Assembly: GCA_016235815.1 (NCBI GenBank)
Contig: JACRIM010000041.1
Span: 1-64,000 of the forward strand
Reading direction: 5' to 3'
Length of the DNA stretch: 64,000 nt
DNA from: Planctomycetota bacterium
GTDB taxonomy: Bacteria; Planctomycetota; Phycisphaerae; UBA1845; UTPLA1
Below are positions 17,543 to 26,486 of this stretch, one piece after another (positions within the stretch are counted from its first letter, which is position 1; the number at the start of each line of letters is the position of its first letter). The notes beneath the pieces were generated by a model, which saw nothing but the letters and a program-made list of their open reading frames with translations, did no database searches and had not been told where the DNA came from. Both the position numbers and the translations under genes were made by a program.

Positions 17543-18564
17543 AGCGTTGCAGCATACTGATCGGGGTGGTTTTGATTGCGTTGCCGATGATGCCGGCGTG
17601 CGACGATTCGTCGCGGCCGGATGTCGATATGTCGAAGCGGTCGCACTTTGGCTTTCAGACGAGCATCTCGACGTCGCTGATGGAAGAGGGCAAGGTGGCG
17701 TACGCGAATTATTGCGTGGGCTGCCACGGAGCGAACGGCGACGGCGTCGGTGAGGCGTCGCTCTTTCTCAACCCAAAGCCACGAAACTTTGTCATCGGGA
17801 ATTTCAAGTTCAGCTCGACACGATCGGGGCAGCTGCCGACGGACGAGGACTTGCGACGAACGATCAAGCGCGGACTCAAAGGCAGCGCCATGCCGTCGTT
17901 CAAGCTGCTGCCCGACCGTACCGTGGACAGCCTCATCGGTTACATCAAGACGTTTTCGCCAAAATGGACGGAAAACGATCCGCCGGTGCCGATTCCGCTG
18001 GTCGATGATCCGTATCGAAAGATGGCGGACAAGTCCGAGGCGATCAAGCGCGGCGAGGCGGTCTATCACGGTTATGCGAACTGCTGGTCGTGTCATCCTT
18101 CGTACGTGAATGACAAGAAGCTGAACGAGTACATCGTCGCTTTCGGCGGCCAGTCGCGCGAGACGTTCCGGCCTGACATGGATCAGTCGGTGGGCAAGGA
18201 AAACGTCGAGGAAGAAATGCTGTATCCGCCGGACTTCCGACGGGATTACGTTCGCGGCGGGATGACGGCCGACGACATTTATCGATCGGTGTCAGCGGGC
18301 ATCACGGGCACGGCGATGCCGACGTGGGTCGATTCGATCGACGTGCCGGGCAAGAAATCCGGGGATCCGCCCCTCGTCTCCCGGGCGGATCTCTGGGCCA
18401 TGTCGTATTACGTGCAAAGCCTGATCCTTCAACGGCCGCCATTGATGGAGGACGGCAAGGCGCAGATTCGCAATCGGCCGCGACCCATCTATTTGCATGG
18501 CGCGCCGCCGAAAAAGGTGGAACAGCCGGCGACGAGTCAGCCGGGGCAGAGTTTCGAGTTTTGA
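17539..18564 (+). CDS. Diheme cytochrome c lipoprotein of the cbb3 operon
   Basis: GTG at 17539 overlaps the upstream stop (GTGA) and has ACAGGAGG in front. The N terminus is a lipoprotein signal with lipobox MPAC, so the mature 320-residue protein should be anchored on the periplasmic side. Two heme c sites are visible: CVGCH (about residue 58) and CWSCH (about residue 182). Axial Met candidates are AMPSFKLLP in the first domain and TAMPTWVDS in the second. It has the layout of a CcoP-like electron donor, but with a lipid anchor in place of the CcoP membrane helices. Confidence 0.85.
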   Translation: MKRCSILIGVVLIALPMMPACDDSSRPDVDMSKRSHFGFQTSISTSLMEEGKVAYANYCVGCHGANGDGVGEASLFLNPKPRNFVIGNFKFSSTRSGQLPTDEDLRRTIKRGLKGSAMPSFKLLPDRTVDSLIGYIKTFSPKWTENDPPVPIPLVDDPYRKMADKSEAIKRGEAVYHGYANCWSCHPSYVNDKKLNEYIVAFGGQSRETFRPDMDQSVGKENVEEEMLYPPDFRRDYVRGGMTADDIYRSVSAGITGTAMPTWVDSIDVPGKKSGDPPLVSRADLWAMSYYVQSLILQRPPLMEDGKAQIRNRPRPIYLHGAPPKKVEQPATSQPGQSFEF

Positions 18565-18604
18565 TTGTTGAGCAACCGCGTCGTCGCGGGGCAGGGAATA
18601 CGTT

Positions 18605-20044
18605 ATGACGGCATTGAATGTGTCCATGAGTCCGCCGGCGTCGTCGGCTGTGAGGCCGGTGGATGGGTTAGTGGATCGGAAGCTGGCGCTGTGGCACCTC
18701 GTCGCGTCGCTGGTGTTTCTCGGCGTCGCGCTATTGGCGGGGTTTTCTTTCTCGCTGCAGTTCCTGCAGAAGTATCCTTTCCCCGGCATCGAGTTGCTTT
18801 CACCGGGCCGGTGGCGGCTGGTTCATACCAATGGCGTTGCGTATGGGTTTCTTGCCAATGCATTTCTGGGCTGTCTGTATTGGGCCGTGCCGCGCCTGAC
18901 CGGCCAGCCGGTGTACAGCCGGGCACTGTCGTGGTTCATCTTCTGGGCATGGCAGGCGATCGTCGGCGTGACGGCGGTGGGTCTGATTCTTGGGCACGCG
19001 CAGGCGCTGGAATGGGGCGAGACGCCGACGTACGTTGACCCCGTCGCATTTCTTGGATTGATCCTCGTGGCGGTTAATTTCTTGACGCCCATCTTCCGCG
19101 CCAAAGGGCCGATGTACGTGACCCTGTGGTATTTCATCGCGGCATTCGTTTGGACGCCGCTCGTTTATGCGATGGGCAATTTTCTTGCGCAGTATCTGGT
19201 CGGCGGAGCAGCGGGCGGGGCGATCGGCGGGTTGTTCATTCACGATCTGGTGGGCCTCTTCGTAACGCCGCTGGGTTGGGGGTTGATGTACTACTTCGTG
19301 CCGATCATCTTGAAGAAGCCGATGTGGAGCCACGGGCTTTCACTGGTCGGCTTCTGGGGTTTGGCGTTTTTCTATCCGCTGACGGGGATTCACCACTTCC
19401 TGTACAGCCCGATTCCGCTGTTTCTGCAACACGGCGCCGTGATTACGACGATTGCAATTGAGTTCGTGGTCACTACCGTAATCATCAACTTCTTCGGTAC
19501 TCTGGCCGGTCGCGGCGATGCACTGCGGACGAGCCTGCCGATTCGATGGTTCTACACCGGAATGGTTTTCTACTTTACGACGTGTCTGCAATGCTCGTTC
19601 CAGACCACGCTGACCTTCCAACGGCTGATCCACTTCACGGACTGGGTCGTGGGGCATGCACATCTGGTGATGTTCGGCGTGTTCGGATTCTGGCTGCTCG
19701 GGAGCATTCTGTATCTGTTTCCGCGACTGATCGGGGCGAAGGCCTATTACAGCGACGCGCTGAACAGTTGGCATTACTGGCTGAGCGCCCTGGGCACGCT
19801 GATCATGTTCACGGATCTGCTCGTGGCGGGTGTTGTGCAGGGCAATCTTTGGCGGAATCTGGCACCATGGGAAGAGTCGTTGATTGCATCGATGCCTTTT
19901 TGGCTTATCCGCAGTGTGAGCGGGACGATGATCATCGTCGGCAACTTCATGTTCTTCTGGAATCTGTACAAGACGTGGCAGATGACCGTCGCAAGTCGAC
20001 AGACGCAACCCGCTATGCCGGGAACGTCGCCGATGCCGGCGTAA
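18605..20044 (+). CDS. ccoN: cbb3-type cytochrome c oxidase subunit I
   Basis: The 479-residue catalytic subunit has about twelve membrane helices. Visible metal sites are the low-spin heme His in RLVHTNGVAYG, a CuB His in FIHDLVGLF, the CuB His pair in FFYPLTGIHHF, and the heme His residues in VVGHAHLVMFGVFGFW. The Tyr six residues before the His pair matches the cross-linked tyrosine of cbb3 enzymes. Reduction of oxygen to water coupled to proton pumping follows from the family. It lies 40 bases after the cytochrome gene. Confidence 0.95.
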   Translation: MTALNVSMSPPASSAVRPVDGLVDRKLALWHLVASLVFLGVALLAGFSFSLQFLQKYPFPGIELLSPGRWRLVHTNGVAYGFLANAFLGCLYWAVPRLTGQPVYSRALSWFIFWAWQAIVGVTAVGLILGHAQALEWGETPTYVDPVAFLGLILVAVNFLTPIFRAKGPMYVTLWYFIAAFVWTPLVYAMGNFLAQYLVGGAAGGAIGGLFIHDLVGLFVTPLGWGLMYYFVPIILKKPMWSHGLSLVGFWGLAFFYPLTGIHHFLYSPIPLFLQHGAVITTIAIEFVVTTVIINFFGTLAGRGDALRTSLPIRWFYTGMVFYFTTCLQCSFQTTLTFQRLIHFTDWVVGHAHLVMFGVFGFWLLGSILYLFPRLIGAKAYYSDALNSWHYWLSALGTLIMFTDLLVAGVVQGNLWRNLAPWEESLIASMPFWLIRSVSGTMIIVGNFMFFWNLYKTWQMTVASRQTQPAMPGTSPMPA

Positions 20045-20065
20045 CGGCGAGGAGAGATTGGACGC

Positions 20066-20782
20066 ATGTTTGAATCGAAATCAGGCATCTTTCTCATCGC
20101 GGGGCTGGGCTTCTTCGCGCTGTCCTTCGTCGTGATGGCCGTATTGCCGTGGATGATCTACTACAAAGAGCCTGAGCAGACTGTCGCGATGATGGCGCAA
20201 AAAGGGATGGTGCCGGAGTTCGCCGATCTGGCGGAGCGGTATCCCGAGCAATTCAAAAAACACTTTGGCGAGGTGAACTACAAGACCTATGCCGAGGCAT
20301 TGCAACTGGGCCACGACGTGTATGTGGCCGAGGCGTGCTGGCATTGCCATTCGCAGTTCGTGCGGCCGGTGTCGAATGAAGACCTTCGCTGGGGCCCGGT
20401 ATCGCATGCGTTGGAGTATCAAAACACGTTGCAGCGGCCGGTGCTGTTTGGAACGCGCCGTGTGGGGCCGGACTTGATTCGCGAGGCGGCGCGCCGGCCG
20501 AATGACTGGCATGTGGCGCACTTCTACAATCCCTTGTCGGTGCAGCCCACGTCGGTGATGCCGGCGTATTCCTGGTTCCTGGATGAGCAGGGCTACCCGA
20601 ACAAGAAGGGCATGGCGATCATCACCTACATCCAGTCGCTGGGGAGTTGGCTGCGCGAGTATCCGTACTTTGAGGGAGACGGGCCGCTCGGACCGGCGGC
20701 ACACCCCGAACAGCCCTATGGCGGAAAGCCGGTGCCCAAGCAGGTGGTGAACGCGCCGACCGAAGGGAGCCGTCAATCATGA
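20066..20782 (+). CDS. ccoO: cbb3-type cytochrome c oxidase subunit II, monoheme
   Basis: One N-terminal membrane helix (GIFLIAGLGFFALSFVVMAV) anchors a periplasmic monoheme domain with the site CWHCHSQF (family consensus CxxCHSQ) and the axial Met in SVMPAYSW. The sequence GTRRVGPDLIREAARRPNDW is typical of CcoO. It passes electrons from the cytochrome c partner to CcoN. GAGGAGAG precedes the ATG. Its stop overlaps the next start by ATGA. Confidence 0.93.
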   Translation: MFESKSGIFLIAGLGFFALSFVVMAVLPWMIYYKEPEQTVAMMAQKGMVPEFADLAERYPEQFKKHFGEVNYKTYAEALQLGHDVYVAEACWHCHSQFVRPVSNEDLRWGPVSHALEYQNTLQRPVLFGTRRVGPDLIREAARRPNDWHVAHFYNPLSVQPTSVMPAYSWFLDEQGYPNKKGMAIITYIQSLGSWLREYPYFEGDGPLGPAAHPEQPYGGKPVPKQVVNAPTEGSRQS

Positions 20783-21099
20783 TTGCCCGACCCGATGAGA
20801 CACGAACAAAGCGCATTGTGATCGGATGCATCGCCGTGGCGATCCTGGGGCCGGCTTCCTACGGATTCTTCGAAAAGCTGTACCTCTTCATTCTGGCGGT
20901 TAAGAAGGATCAGTTGGCGGGCTTCACGATCGTGCCGATTGCGAATTATCTGATCGTGACGGCGGGGATGGTATGCCTGCTGCTCTGGGCCACGCGGCAT
21001 GGAATGTTTCGCAATATCGAAAAACCCAAGTATGACATGCTGGAGCGCGAGGCTGAACTGGACGCGCTGGATGAACAAACGAGAAAGAACGAGCCATGA
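20779..21099 (+). CDS. Small two-helix membrane protein in the cbb3 operon
   Basis: This 106-residue protein starts on an ATGA overlap with ccoO. It has two membrane helices (IVIGCIAVAILGPASYGFF; NYLIVTAGMVCLLLWAT) and a charged C-terminal tail (MLEREAELDALDEQTRKNEP). It occupies the place of ccoQ but is longer than usual CcoQ and shows no clear homology by eye. A role in assembly or stability of the oxidase is inferred from position. Confidence 0.7.
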   Translation: MIARPDETRTKRIVIGCIAVAILGPASYGFFEKLYLFILAVKKDQLAGFTIVPIANYLIVTAGMVCLLLWATRHGMFRNIEKPKYDMLEREAELDALDEQTRKNEP

Positions 21100-21263
21100 C
21101 GAACCAGCACGATGACGCCGCTCCGCAAAGCGAGGGCCGGTATCACACGTATGTCACGCACCACATTCCGTGGTATGTCCGGGCGTTGTGGATTTGTTTC
21201 TGGGTGGGCGCCATCTGGTATGTCGTGAAGTTCGCGATACCGATGGCGAGAAACTACTTCTAA
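21096..21263 (+). CDS. 55-residue single-helix membrane protein in the cbb3 operon
   Basis: ATG at 21096 overlaps the previous stop (ATGA), and its TAA at 21261-21263 overlaps the next ATG (TAATG), so this small gene is fixed by its two neighbours. The product has a His-rich lead (GRYHTYVTHHIPWYV) and one membrane helix (LWICFWVGAIWYVVKFAI). Size and topology resemble CcoQ or CcoH-like subunits. The exact identity is not settled. Confidence 0.75.
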   Translation: MTNQHDDAAPQSEGRYHTYVTHHIPWYVRALWICFWVGAIWYVVKFAIPMARNYF

Positions 21264-23416
21264 TGAACGCAACCGACGAGCGAGGGGTGGCGGCGTGCGA
21301 CTTCTGTCACCTTCCGGTCGCGGGGGCCAACACGTCAGACGGTCCGTTGTATTGCTGTTATGGATGCCAACTGGCGGCGGACATTACGCGCGCACGCGGT
21401 GAGGCCGGCCAGTTGAACTGGATGCTGACTCGCATGGGCCTGTCGGTTTTTCTCTCCATGACGGTCATGATGTTCAGCATGTATCTCTATCGCCAGCACG
21501 GACTCAGCGCTGAGGATGTGACGCCGCTTTCGCTGCAGCTCGCGAGCGTGATGCGTTATTTGTGCCTCCTCTTCTCAGTGCCGGTGTTCTTCATGCTGGG
21601 ATGGCCGATCCTCGTCATGGCGATGGAGGGGGCGCGGCGCGGCGTCTATTCGACGGATGCACTGGTGGTGCTCGGTGTGGCGGCGTCGTTTGTGTATTCG
21701 TATGTCTCCACGCTTCGCGACAGCGGGGCCGTGTACTTCGAAACCGGATGCGTGGTGCTGGTGTTTATGACGCTGGGCCGGTGGCTGGAGGCAAACGGAA
21801 AGCTGAAGGCGTCGAAGGCGGTGGCATCGCTGGAGGGGCTGTATCCCGAGCGCGTGACGATTGTGCGCGACGATGGCGAGCAAGAGGTCGCACCGGGCGA
21901 GGTGTGCGAAGGCGATGTCCTGATCGTCCACGCGGGCCAGCGCATTGCGGCGGATGGTGAGATTGTGCATGGGCGCGCTCACATCGATGAGAGCATGTTG
22001 ACCGGCGAAAGCGTTCCCATTGTGAAGGAAGTCGGCGCGATCGTGCGGGCGGGGACGCTTAACGTGGATGGATCGTTGCGAATACGGGCGACATCGGTCG
22101 GCACGCACAGCACGATCGGCCGAATGGTCGCCTTGTTGGAGGAGGCCAAGCGATCGAAGGGCGCGTGGGAGAGGCTTACTGATCGGATCGCGACGGCGTT
22201 CGTGCCGTTGACGCTGATGCTTGCCGCGACAGGCTTCGCGCTCGGTGCGCGTCGCGGCGGAATCGACGGCGGATTGATGTCGGCGATGGCGGTGCTTTTG
22301 ATTGCATGTCCGTGTGCGTTGGGTATCGCGACACCGATGGCCGTGTGGGTGTCGCTGGGTCGCGCAGCGCGGAAAGGAATTCTGTTTCGCGGCGGCGACG
22401 TAATTGAGACACTCGCCGCGGCACGGGCGATCTGCTTCGACAAGACCGGCACGCTGTCGACCGGCGAGGCGACCGTAACGGCGTTTCATGCGGCTGAAGG
22501 TGTGACGACTTCGAATGCGCTTCAGACCGCGCGGCGACTGGCGGCTGGTTCGAACCATGTCTTGTCGAGGGCCATTGCGGAGTATGCGAGTTCTCGCCAT
22601 CACACCGAGGGACCGGCGTTAGAGGTACGCGTGGTGCCGGGGCGCGGCATCATGGCTACGGCGAATGCAGAACCGGTGATGCTCGGCAACCCCGCGATGA
22701 TGGAAGAAAACGGCTGCGTCATGGACGCTCACCTGACGGACGCAGTGGCGCGAATTCACAAGGCCGGTTCGCCGCTGGCGTGCATCGGTTGGGCGGGGGC
22801 GGTTCGCGGCGTGTTTGAGTTTGCGGAGCGATTGCGGCCCGAGGCGAGGGCTTCGATGAATGCATTGCGACACATTGGTTTGTCGCCCGTGGTGGTAACC
22901 GGGGACCATGAAGGCCGCGCTGCGGCGATTAGCCAATTGCTTGATGTCGAAGCACACGGTGCGCTGCGGCCGGGGGACAAGGTCGAGAAGATCAAGGAGC
23001 GGCGCCGCGCCTCAAGCGCGGTGGTAATGGTGGGCGACGGGATCAACGACGCCCCGGCGCTTGCCGCGGCCGACGTGGGCATTGCGATGGGCTGCGGCGC
23101 GGACATTACGCGTGAGAGCGGCGGCGTGTGTTTGCTCGGCGAGAATCTGCTTGGCGTGCCGTGGGCCATTTCGCTGGCGCGGCGCACGGTTCGTACGATC
23201 AAGGTCAATCTGTTCTGGGCGTTCGCGTATAACGTCGTCGGGATCGGTCTGGCGTTGTCAGGCCGGCTGAACCCCATCTTTGCGGCGTTCGCCATGCTAG
23301 CCAGCAGTGTGATGGTTATTGCCAATTCGCTGCGCCTGGGTCGAGGGGATCGCGACGAGATGGCCGGCGCGGAAGATGTTCGAGCCGGCAAATTCCTGGT
23401 GGAGGCAACGACGTGA
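21263..23416 (+). CDS. ccoI: Copper-transporting P1B-type ATPase, CcoI-like
   Basis: ATG at 21263 overlaps the preceding TAA and gives 717 residues. A Cys-rich N-terminal metal-binding region (CDFCHLPVAG...YCCYGCQLA) is followed by membrane helices, the actuator loop with TGES, the CPC ion motif in ACPCALGIATP, the phosphorylation site DKTGTLS, and GDGINDAPAL. The P1B signature normally reading SEHPL here reads SNHVL: the His is kept, the Pro is Val. Placement in the oxidase operon points to copper supply for CuB of CcoN, as for CcoI/CtpA. Confidence 0.92.
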   Translation: MNATDERGVAACDFCHLPVAGANTSDGPLYCCYGCQLAADITRARGEAGQLNWMLTRMGLSVFLSMTVMMFSMYLYRQHGLSAEDVTPLSLQLASVMRYLCLLFSVPVFFMLGWPILVMAMEGARRGVYSTDALVVLGVAASFVYSYVSTLRDSGAVYFETGCVVLVFMTLGRWLEANGKLKASKAVASLEGLYPERVTIVRDDGEQEVAPGEVCEGDVLIVHAGQRIAADGEIVHGRAHIDESMLTGESVPIVKEVGAIVRAGTLNVDGSLRIRATSVGTHSTIGRMVALLEEAKRSKGAWERLTDRIATAFVPLTLMLAATGFALGARRGGIDGGLMSAMAVLLIACPCALGIATPMAVWVSLGRAARKGILFRGGDVIETLAAARAICFDKTGTLSTGEATVTAFHAAEGVTTSNALQTARRLAAGSNHVLSRAIAEYASSRHHTEGPALEVRVVPGRGIMATANAEPVMLGNPAMMEENGCVMDAHLTDAVARIHKAGSPLACIGWAGAVRGVFEFAERLRPEARASMNALRHIGLSPVVVTGDHEGRAAAISQLLDVEAHGALRPGDKVEKIKERRRASSAVVMVGDGINDAPALAAADVGIAMGCGADITRESGGVCLLGENLLGVPWAISLARRTVRTIKVNLFWAFAYNVVGIGLALSGRLNPIFAAFAMLASSVMVIANSLRLGRGDRDEMAGAEDVRAGKFLVEATT

Positions 23417-24126
23417 TTGCGGAGCTGGCACCCGTGCTCGCGGGAGGATTTCTCGGATCGGCGCACTGCCTCGGCATGTGCGGCGGATTTGCCGCGGCCA
23501 TCGGTGCGGCCGACGTGCCGTTCTGGCCGATCTTCGCGCGGCAGTTGGTCTACAACGTCGGCCGAGTCTTCACGTATGCATTCATGGGGTGCCTTGCGGG
23601 GGCGGGCGGGACCTATCTTTCCAACGTTCAGATCGGGCCGGTCAATGTGCAGCAGGTTTTCTCGATCCTCGCCGGCGCGATCATGCTGTTGGTTGGGCTG
23701 TCGGCGTTGCAGATCGTGCGACTGCCGGCCGCGTGGATGAACTACACGACGGGGTTGTTCAGCCCGCTGTATGCACACTTTCTCAACGCGCGCGGGTGGT
23801 TCGGATACTTCGCCGCGGGGATCGCGAACGGATTTCTTCCGTGCGGACTTGTCTATTCGTTTGTCGCGTTGGCCGCAGCAAGAGGCGATGTCGTAGGAGG
23901 CATGGCGGTCATGATTGCATTCGGCCTGGGGACCATTCCCGCGATGATGCTGATTGGTTGCGGGACAACGATCATGACTCATGCGACGCGGCGGCGGATC
24001 TATCGCGTGGCTGCGGTGTTTGTGATTGGGCTGGGCGCGCTCACGATGTGGCGGGGGTGGCCGCGGGAGTCGCCTTGCTGCCATGAAACATCCGCGCTAT
24101 CGTCCAGCGTGGACGGAGTTGAATGA
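23413..24126 (+). CDS. TauE/SafE-like (UreH-type) membrane protein
   Basis: GTG at 23413 overlaps the ATPase stop (GTGA). The 237-residue protein has about six membrane helices with the family motifs GSAHCLGMCGGF near the start and ANGFLPCGLVYSFVALAA in the middle. The paired Cys residues could bind copper. Proteins of this type accompany cbb3 clusters in many bacteria and are thought to help copper or cytochrome maturation. The C-terminal tail has a CC pair. Its stop overlaps the next start (ATGA). Confidence 0.82.
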   Translation: MIAELAPVLAGGFLGSAHCLGMCGGFAAAIGAADVPFWPIFARQLVYNVGRVFTYAFMGCLAGAGGTYLSNVQIGPVNVQQVFSILAGAIMLLVGLSALQIVRLPAAWMNYTTGLFSPLYAHFLNARGWFGYFAAGIANGFLPCGLVYSFVALAAARGDVVGGMAVMIAFGLGTIPAMMLIGCGTTIMTHATRRRIYRVAAVFVIGLGALTMWRGWPRESPCCHETSALSSSVDGVE

Positions 24127-24521
24127 GCCGCACCGCCGTTAATTTTCTGCTTGATTGTTTTCTGCTGCTGGTGCTTGTGGTCCTGATGTGGACGACGGCG
24201 GTGGTGCAGTTCATCTTTCCCGCCGGGACAACGGCCGCGGGGTGGACATTGTGGGGGCTTGATTTCAATTCGTGGCAACGAGTGCAGGGATTCGTGTTCG
24301 CCGTGTTCCTGCTTTCGGTGCTGGTGCATTTGATCCTGCATTGGACGTGGGTTTGCGGCTTCGTCGCGGCGCGAATCGGAAAGATGCAGGGCCGGCACAT
24401 TTCAACGAACGAGGCGACGCGAACGGTCTATGGCGTGGCGATGCTCGCGATCATCCTGACGGTGCTTGGAACAGCGGTGTTCATGGCACAACTGATGGTG
24501 CGCGCTCCGGCGGCGCGATGA
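24123..24521 (+). CDS. DUF4405-like small membrane protein, last gene of the cbb3 operon
   Basis: The protein has three or four membrane helices and the pattern NFLLDCFLLLVLVVLM...FIFP...WGLDFNSWQRVQGF...VHLILHWTW, which resembles DUF4405 (a b-type-cytochrome-like fold with His in HLILHW). Heme binding is possible but unproven. It begins on an ATGA overlap with the TauE/SafE-like gene, so it belongs to the same transcript. Confidence 0.7.
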   Translation: MSRTAVNFLLDCFLLLVLVVLMWTTAVVQFIFPAGTTAAGWTLWGLDFNSWQRVQGFVFAVFLLSVLVHLILHWTWVCGFVAARIGKMQGRHISTNEATRTVYGVAMLAIILTVLGTAVFMAQLMVRAPAAR

Positions 24522-24531
24522 TGACGGCCGA

Positions 24532-26412
24532 TTAGGGCGTGATGCTGTTGATGTAATCCTCGATGTTGAGGTAGCCGTTGCCATCCGAATCTTCGGTGCT
24601 GTCCGGCCGGTTGGGGTTGGTTCGATTCAGCCATTCAACGTAATCCGGCACGCCGTCGAGATCACGATCCGTGGGCAGCCACGGCGTTTCGTTGGCGGGG
24701 TACATTCGCTCAATCAACTCGCGATCGGGGATGATTCGGGCGACGATTTCGAACTGGTAGATTTCAGGCAAGGCGAGGATGCGATCAAGATCCCGTGGCA
24801 ATTGCAATCCGTCGGCGAACGTGCACGTCATTCGACTGAGCATGGCGCGCTTGGCGTCGTTAAGGCTCTGGCCGGGCAGCATGCGATATTGGCGGGGCAG
24901 GCAGTGTCGATCCGGGTCGTTTTGCGGTTTAAACCAAAGCACATCGGCGCGCGTGCCGTCATGGGGACCGATACGACGAAGCCCGGGGTCCTGCGCCGGG
25001 TCGTATCCGGGTGACGGCAGCCCAACGGGATTCTTGGAAACGACATACGCCAATTCGTCGCAGAGACGCTGATCGACGCCATCGCGATAGGCGCCGCTTA
25101 CGCCGGCCGAGGCAAGCAACTGTTGTTGCATCACGGAGTGAGACATGGTCAGGACGGGAGGAACCGTCACCGGGCTTACGAGCTGATAAGGCGCCTGCAA
25201 CAACGGAGTCGATAACTGCACCTGGCAATAAAGGTTGGTCGGGCCGCACTGTCCTGTATTGCGAACAAAGTACGAAACGCCGACATCCCATTGCGGTTGC
25301 GTATCGAGCAATCGACGCGGGGCGATGTTGTTGGAGAGGTACAGGGCCGTTCGGCCGAGCGGGCCGGTGGGTTCGGAGACGATGATCAAATCTTTGAGGT
25401 TCGTATTGGACTGGGGGGAATCGGCGCCCATGTAATATTCGTTGTTGATGAAATTAACGTGTGCGCCGCAATCCAGGATGACCGGAAATGATTCGGCCCA
25501 GTTGTACCCGATGTTATTCCGAATATCGAAAACCGCGCCGCTTTTGATCCGCGGATTGCGTGCGGAGTTGTGGGCGAAGATGTTGTAATGGAGGGAAAGC
25601 CGGGTGAGGTTGGTGGGGACGGAAGCATCCGAGGACGTCGCGCAGAGCATTCCCGAGCCGGCGGGACCGTAGTCATTACCATAGGTCGCCCCCTCGGCCA
25701 TGATGCAATTCTGAATGGTCACATTTTCCACGATGTCGCCGATGCCGATCGTGTCGTCGATGCACCATGCGAAGGAACAATGATCGACAACCACATTGGT
25801 GACCGTGTGATTCGACACGACCTGCTCATGATTGCCAACCCGATCGAGCGTCAAGGCCTGAATGAACAAACCCTGCAAATAGTCCAGTGCTTCATCGAAG
25901 TAGGTTCGGAAGCGAAGGTATCGCAGCACCACGTCGTTGGTTCGAACAATGATCCCACGATGGGCAATGACCACACCCGGCGGCGGCGCGGTTTGGCCGG
26001 CAACGTAGACATACGGATAATCGATCCGGATCGGCTCGTTGAGAATGATGGTGCCGCCGACACGGAAGATTACGAATCGCGGGCCGCCGGCCTCGAGCGC
26101 GGCCCTCAGGCTACCCGGTGCCGCAATAAGCCGGCCCGTGGCGTCATCCCAAATTTTGTCCGCCAGAGTGGTCACAAACATGACCCGAGGCGTCATCCCG
26201 GGGAGGCCGCGACCGCCGAATGTTTTGGTACCGAATCCATATGCGCCGGGGAAGGCAATGATCGACGCTTCCGGAACAGGCTCGTAGACAAACTGGTCGG
26301 CGGGGGGCGTGTGACTGGTTCGCGAGGCGGTAACCCCCGCGCCACCCGCCAGTACCGGTGCGGTGGTGCAGAATGCAACAGTGAATGCAACGAATCGAAA
26401 AATTGGCGGCAT
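24532..26412 (-). CDS. Exported pectate-lyase-like beta-helix protein (PL1-type)
   Basis: The opening IAFPGAYGFGTKTFGGRG followed by VTTLAD, PGSLRAALE, FRVGGTIILN and YVAGQTAPPPG is the standard start of PL1-like pectate lyases of planctomycetes and Bacteroidetes. The middle has the short strands of a right-handed beta-helix. The C terminus (DRDLDGVPDYVEWLNRTNP, DSDGNGYLNIEDYINS) has two calcium-loop motifs, as in dockerin-like tails. ATG at 26412 is chosen because a signal peptide follows (FRFVAFTVAFCTTAPVLAGG); the in-frame start at 26478 adds a charged leader. Substrate may be a pectin-like or algal polysaccharide. Confidence 0.8.
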   Translation of the reverse strand: MPPIFRFVAFTVAFCTTAPVLAGGAGVTASRTSHTPPADQFVYEPVPEASIIAFPGAYGFGTKTFGGRGLPGMTPRVMFVTTLADKIWDDATGRLIAAPGSLRAALEAGGPRFVIFRVGGTIILNEPIRIDYPYVYVAGQTAPPPGVVIAHRGIIVRTNDVVLRYLRFRTYFDEALDYLQGLFIQALTLDRVGNHEQVVSNHTVTNVVVDHCSFAWCIDDTIGIGDIVENVTIQNCIMAEGATYGNDYGPAGSGMLCATSSDASVPTNLTRLSLHYNIFAHNSARNPRIKSGAVFDIRNNIGYNWAESFPVILDCGAHVNFINNEYYMGADSPQSNTNLKDLIIVSEPTGPLGRTALYLSNNIAPRRLLDTQPQWDVGVSYFVRNTGQCGPTNLYCQVQLSTPLLQAPYQLVSPVTVPPVLTMSHSVMQQQLLASAGVSGAYRDGVDQRLCDELAYVVSKNPVGLPSPGYDPAQDPGLRRIGPHDGTRADVLWFKPQNDPDRHCLPRQYRMLPGQSLNDAKRAMLSRMTCTFADGLQLPRDLDRILALPEIYQFEIVARIIPDRELIERMYPANETPWLPTDRDLDGVPDYVEWLNRTNPNRPDSTEDSDGNGYLNIEDYINSITP

Positions 26413-26486
26413 AGTTGTTCGGCGAATTGGAGACTTTGTTCTTAGGCAGGCGAGAGTCGAAGCCTTCTGAAGTGCCATACACCCTC

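Noticed and set aside
20779-21263. Naming the two small oxidase-operon genes ccoQ and ccoS
   Set aside because: Position and topology fit, but neither length nor sequence gives a secure match, so no symbol was assigned.
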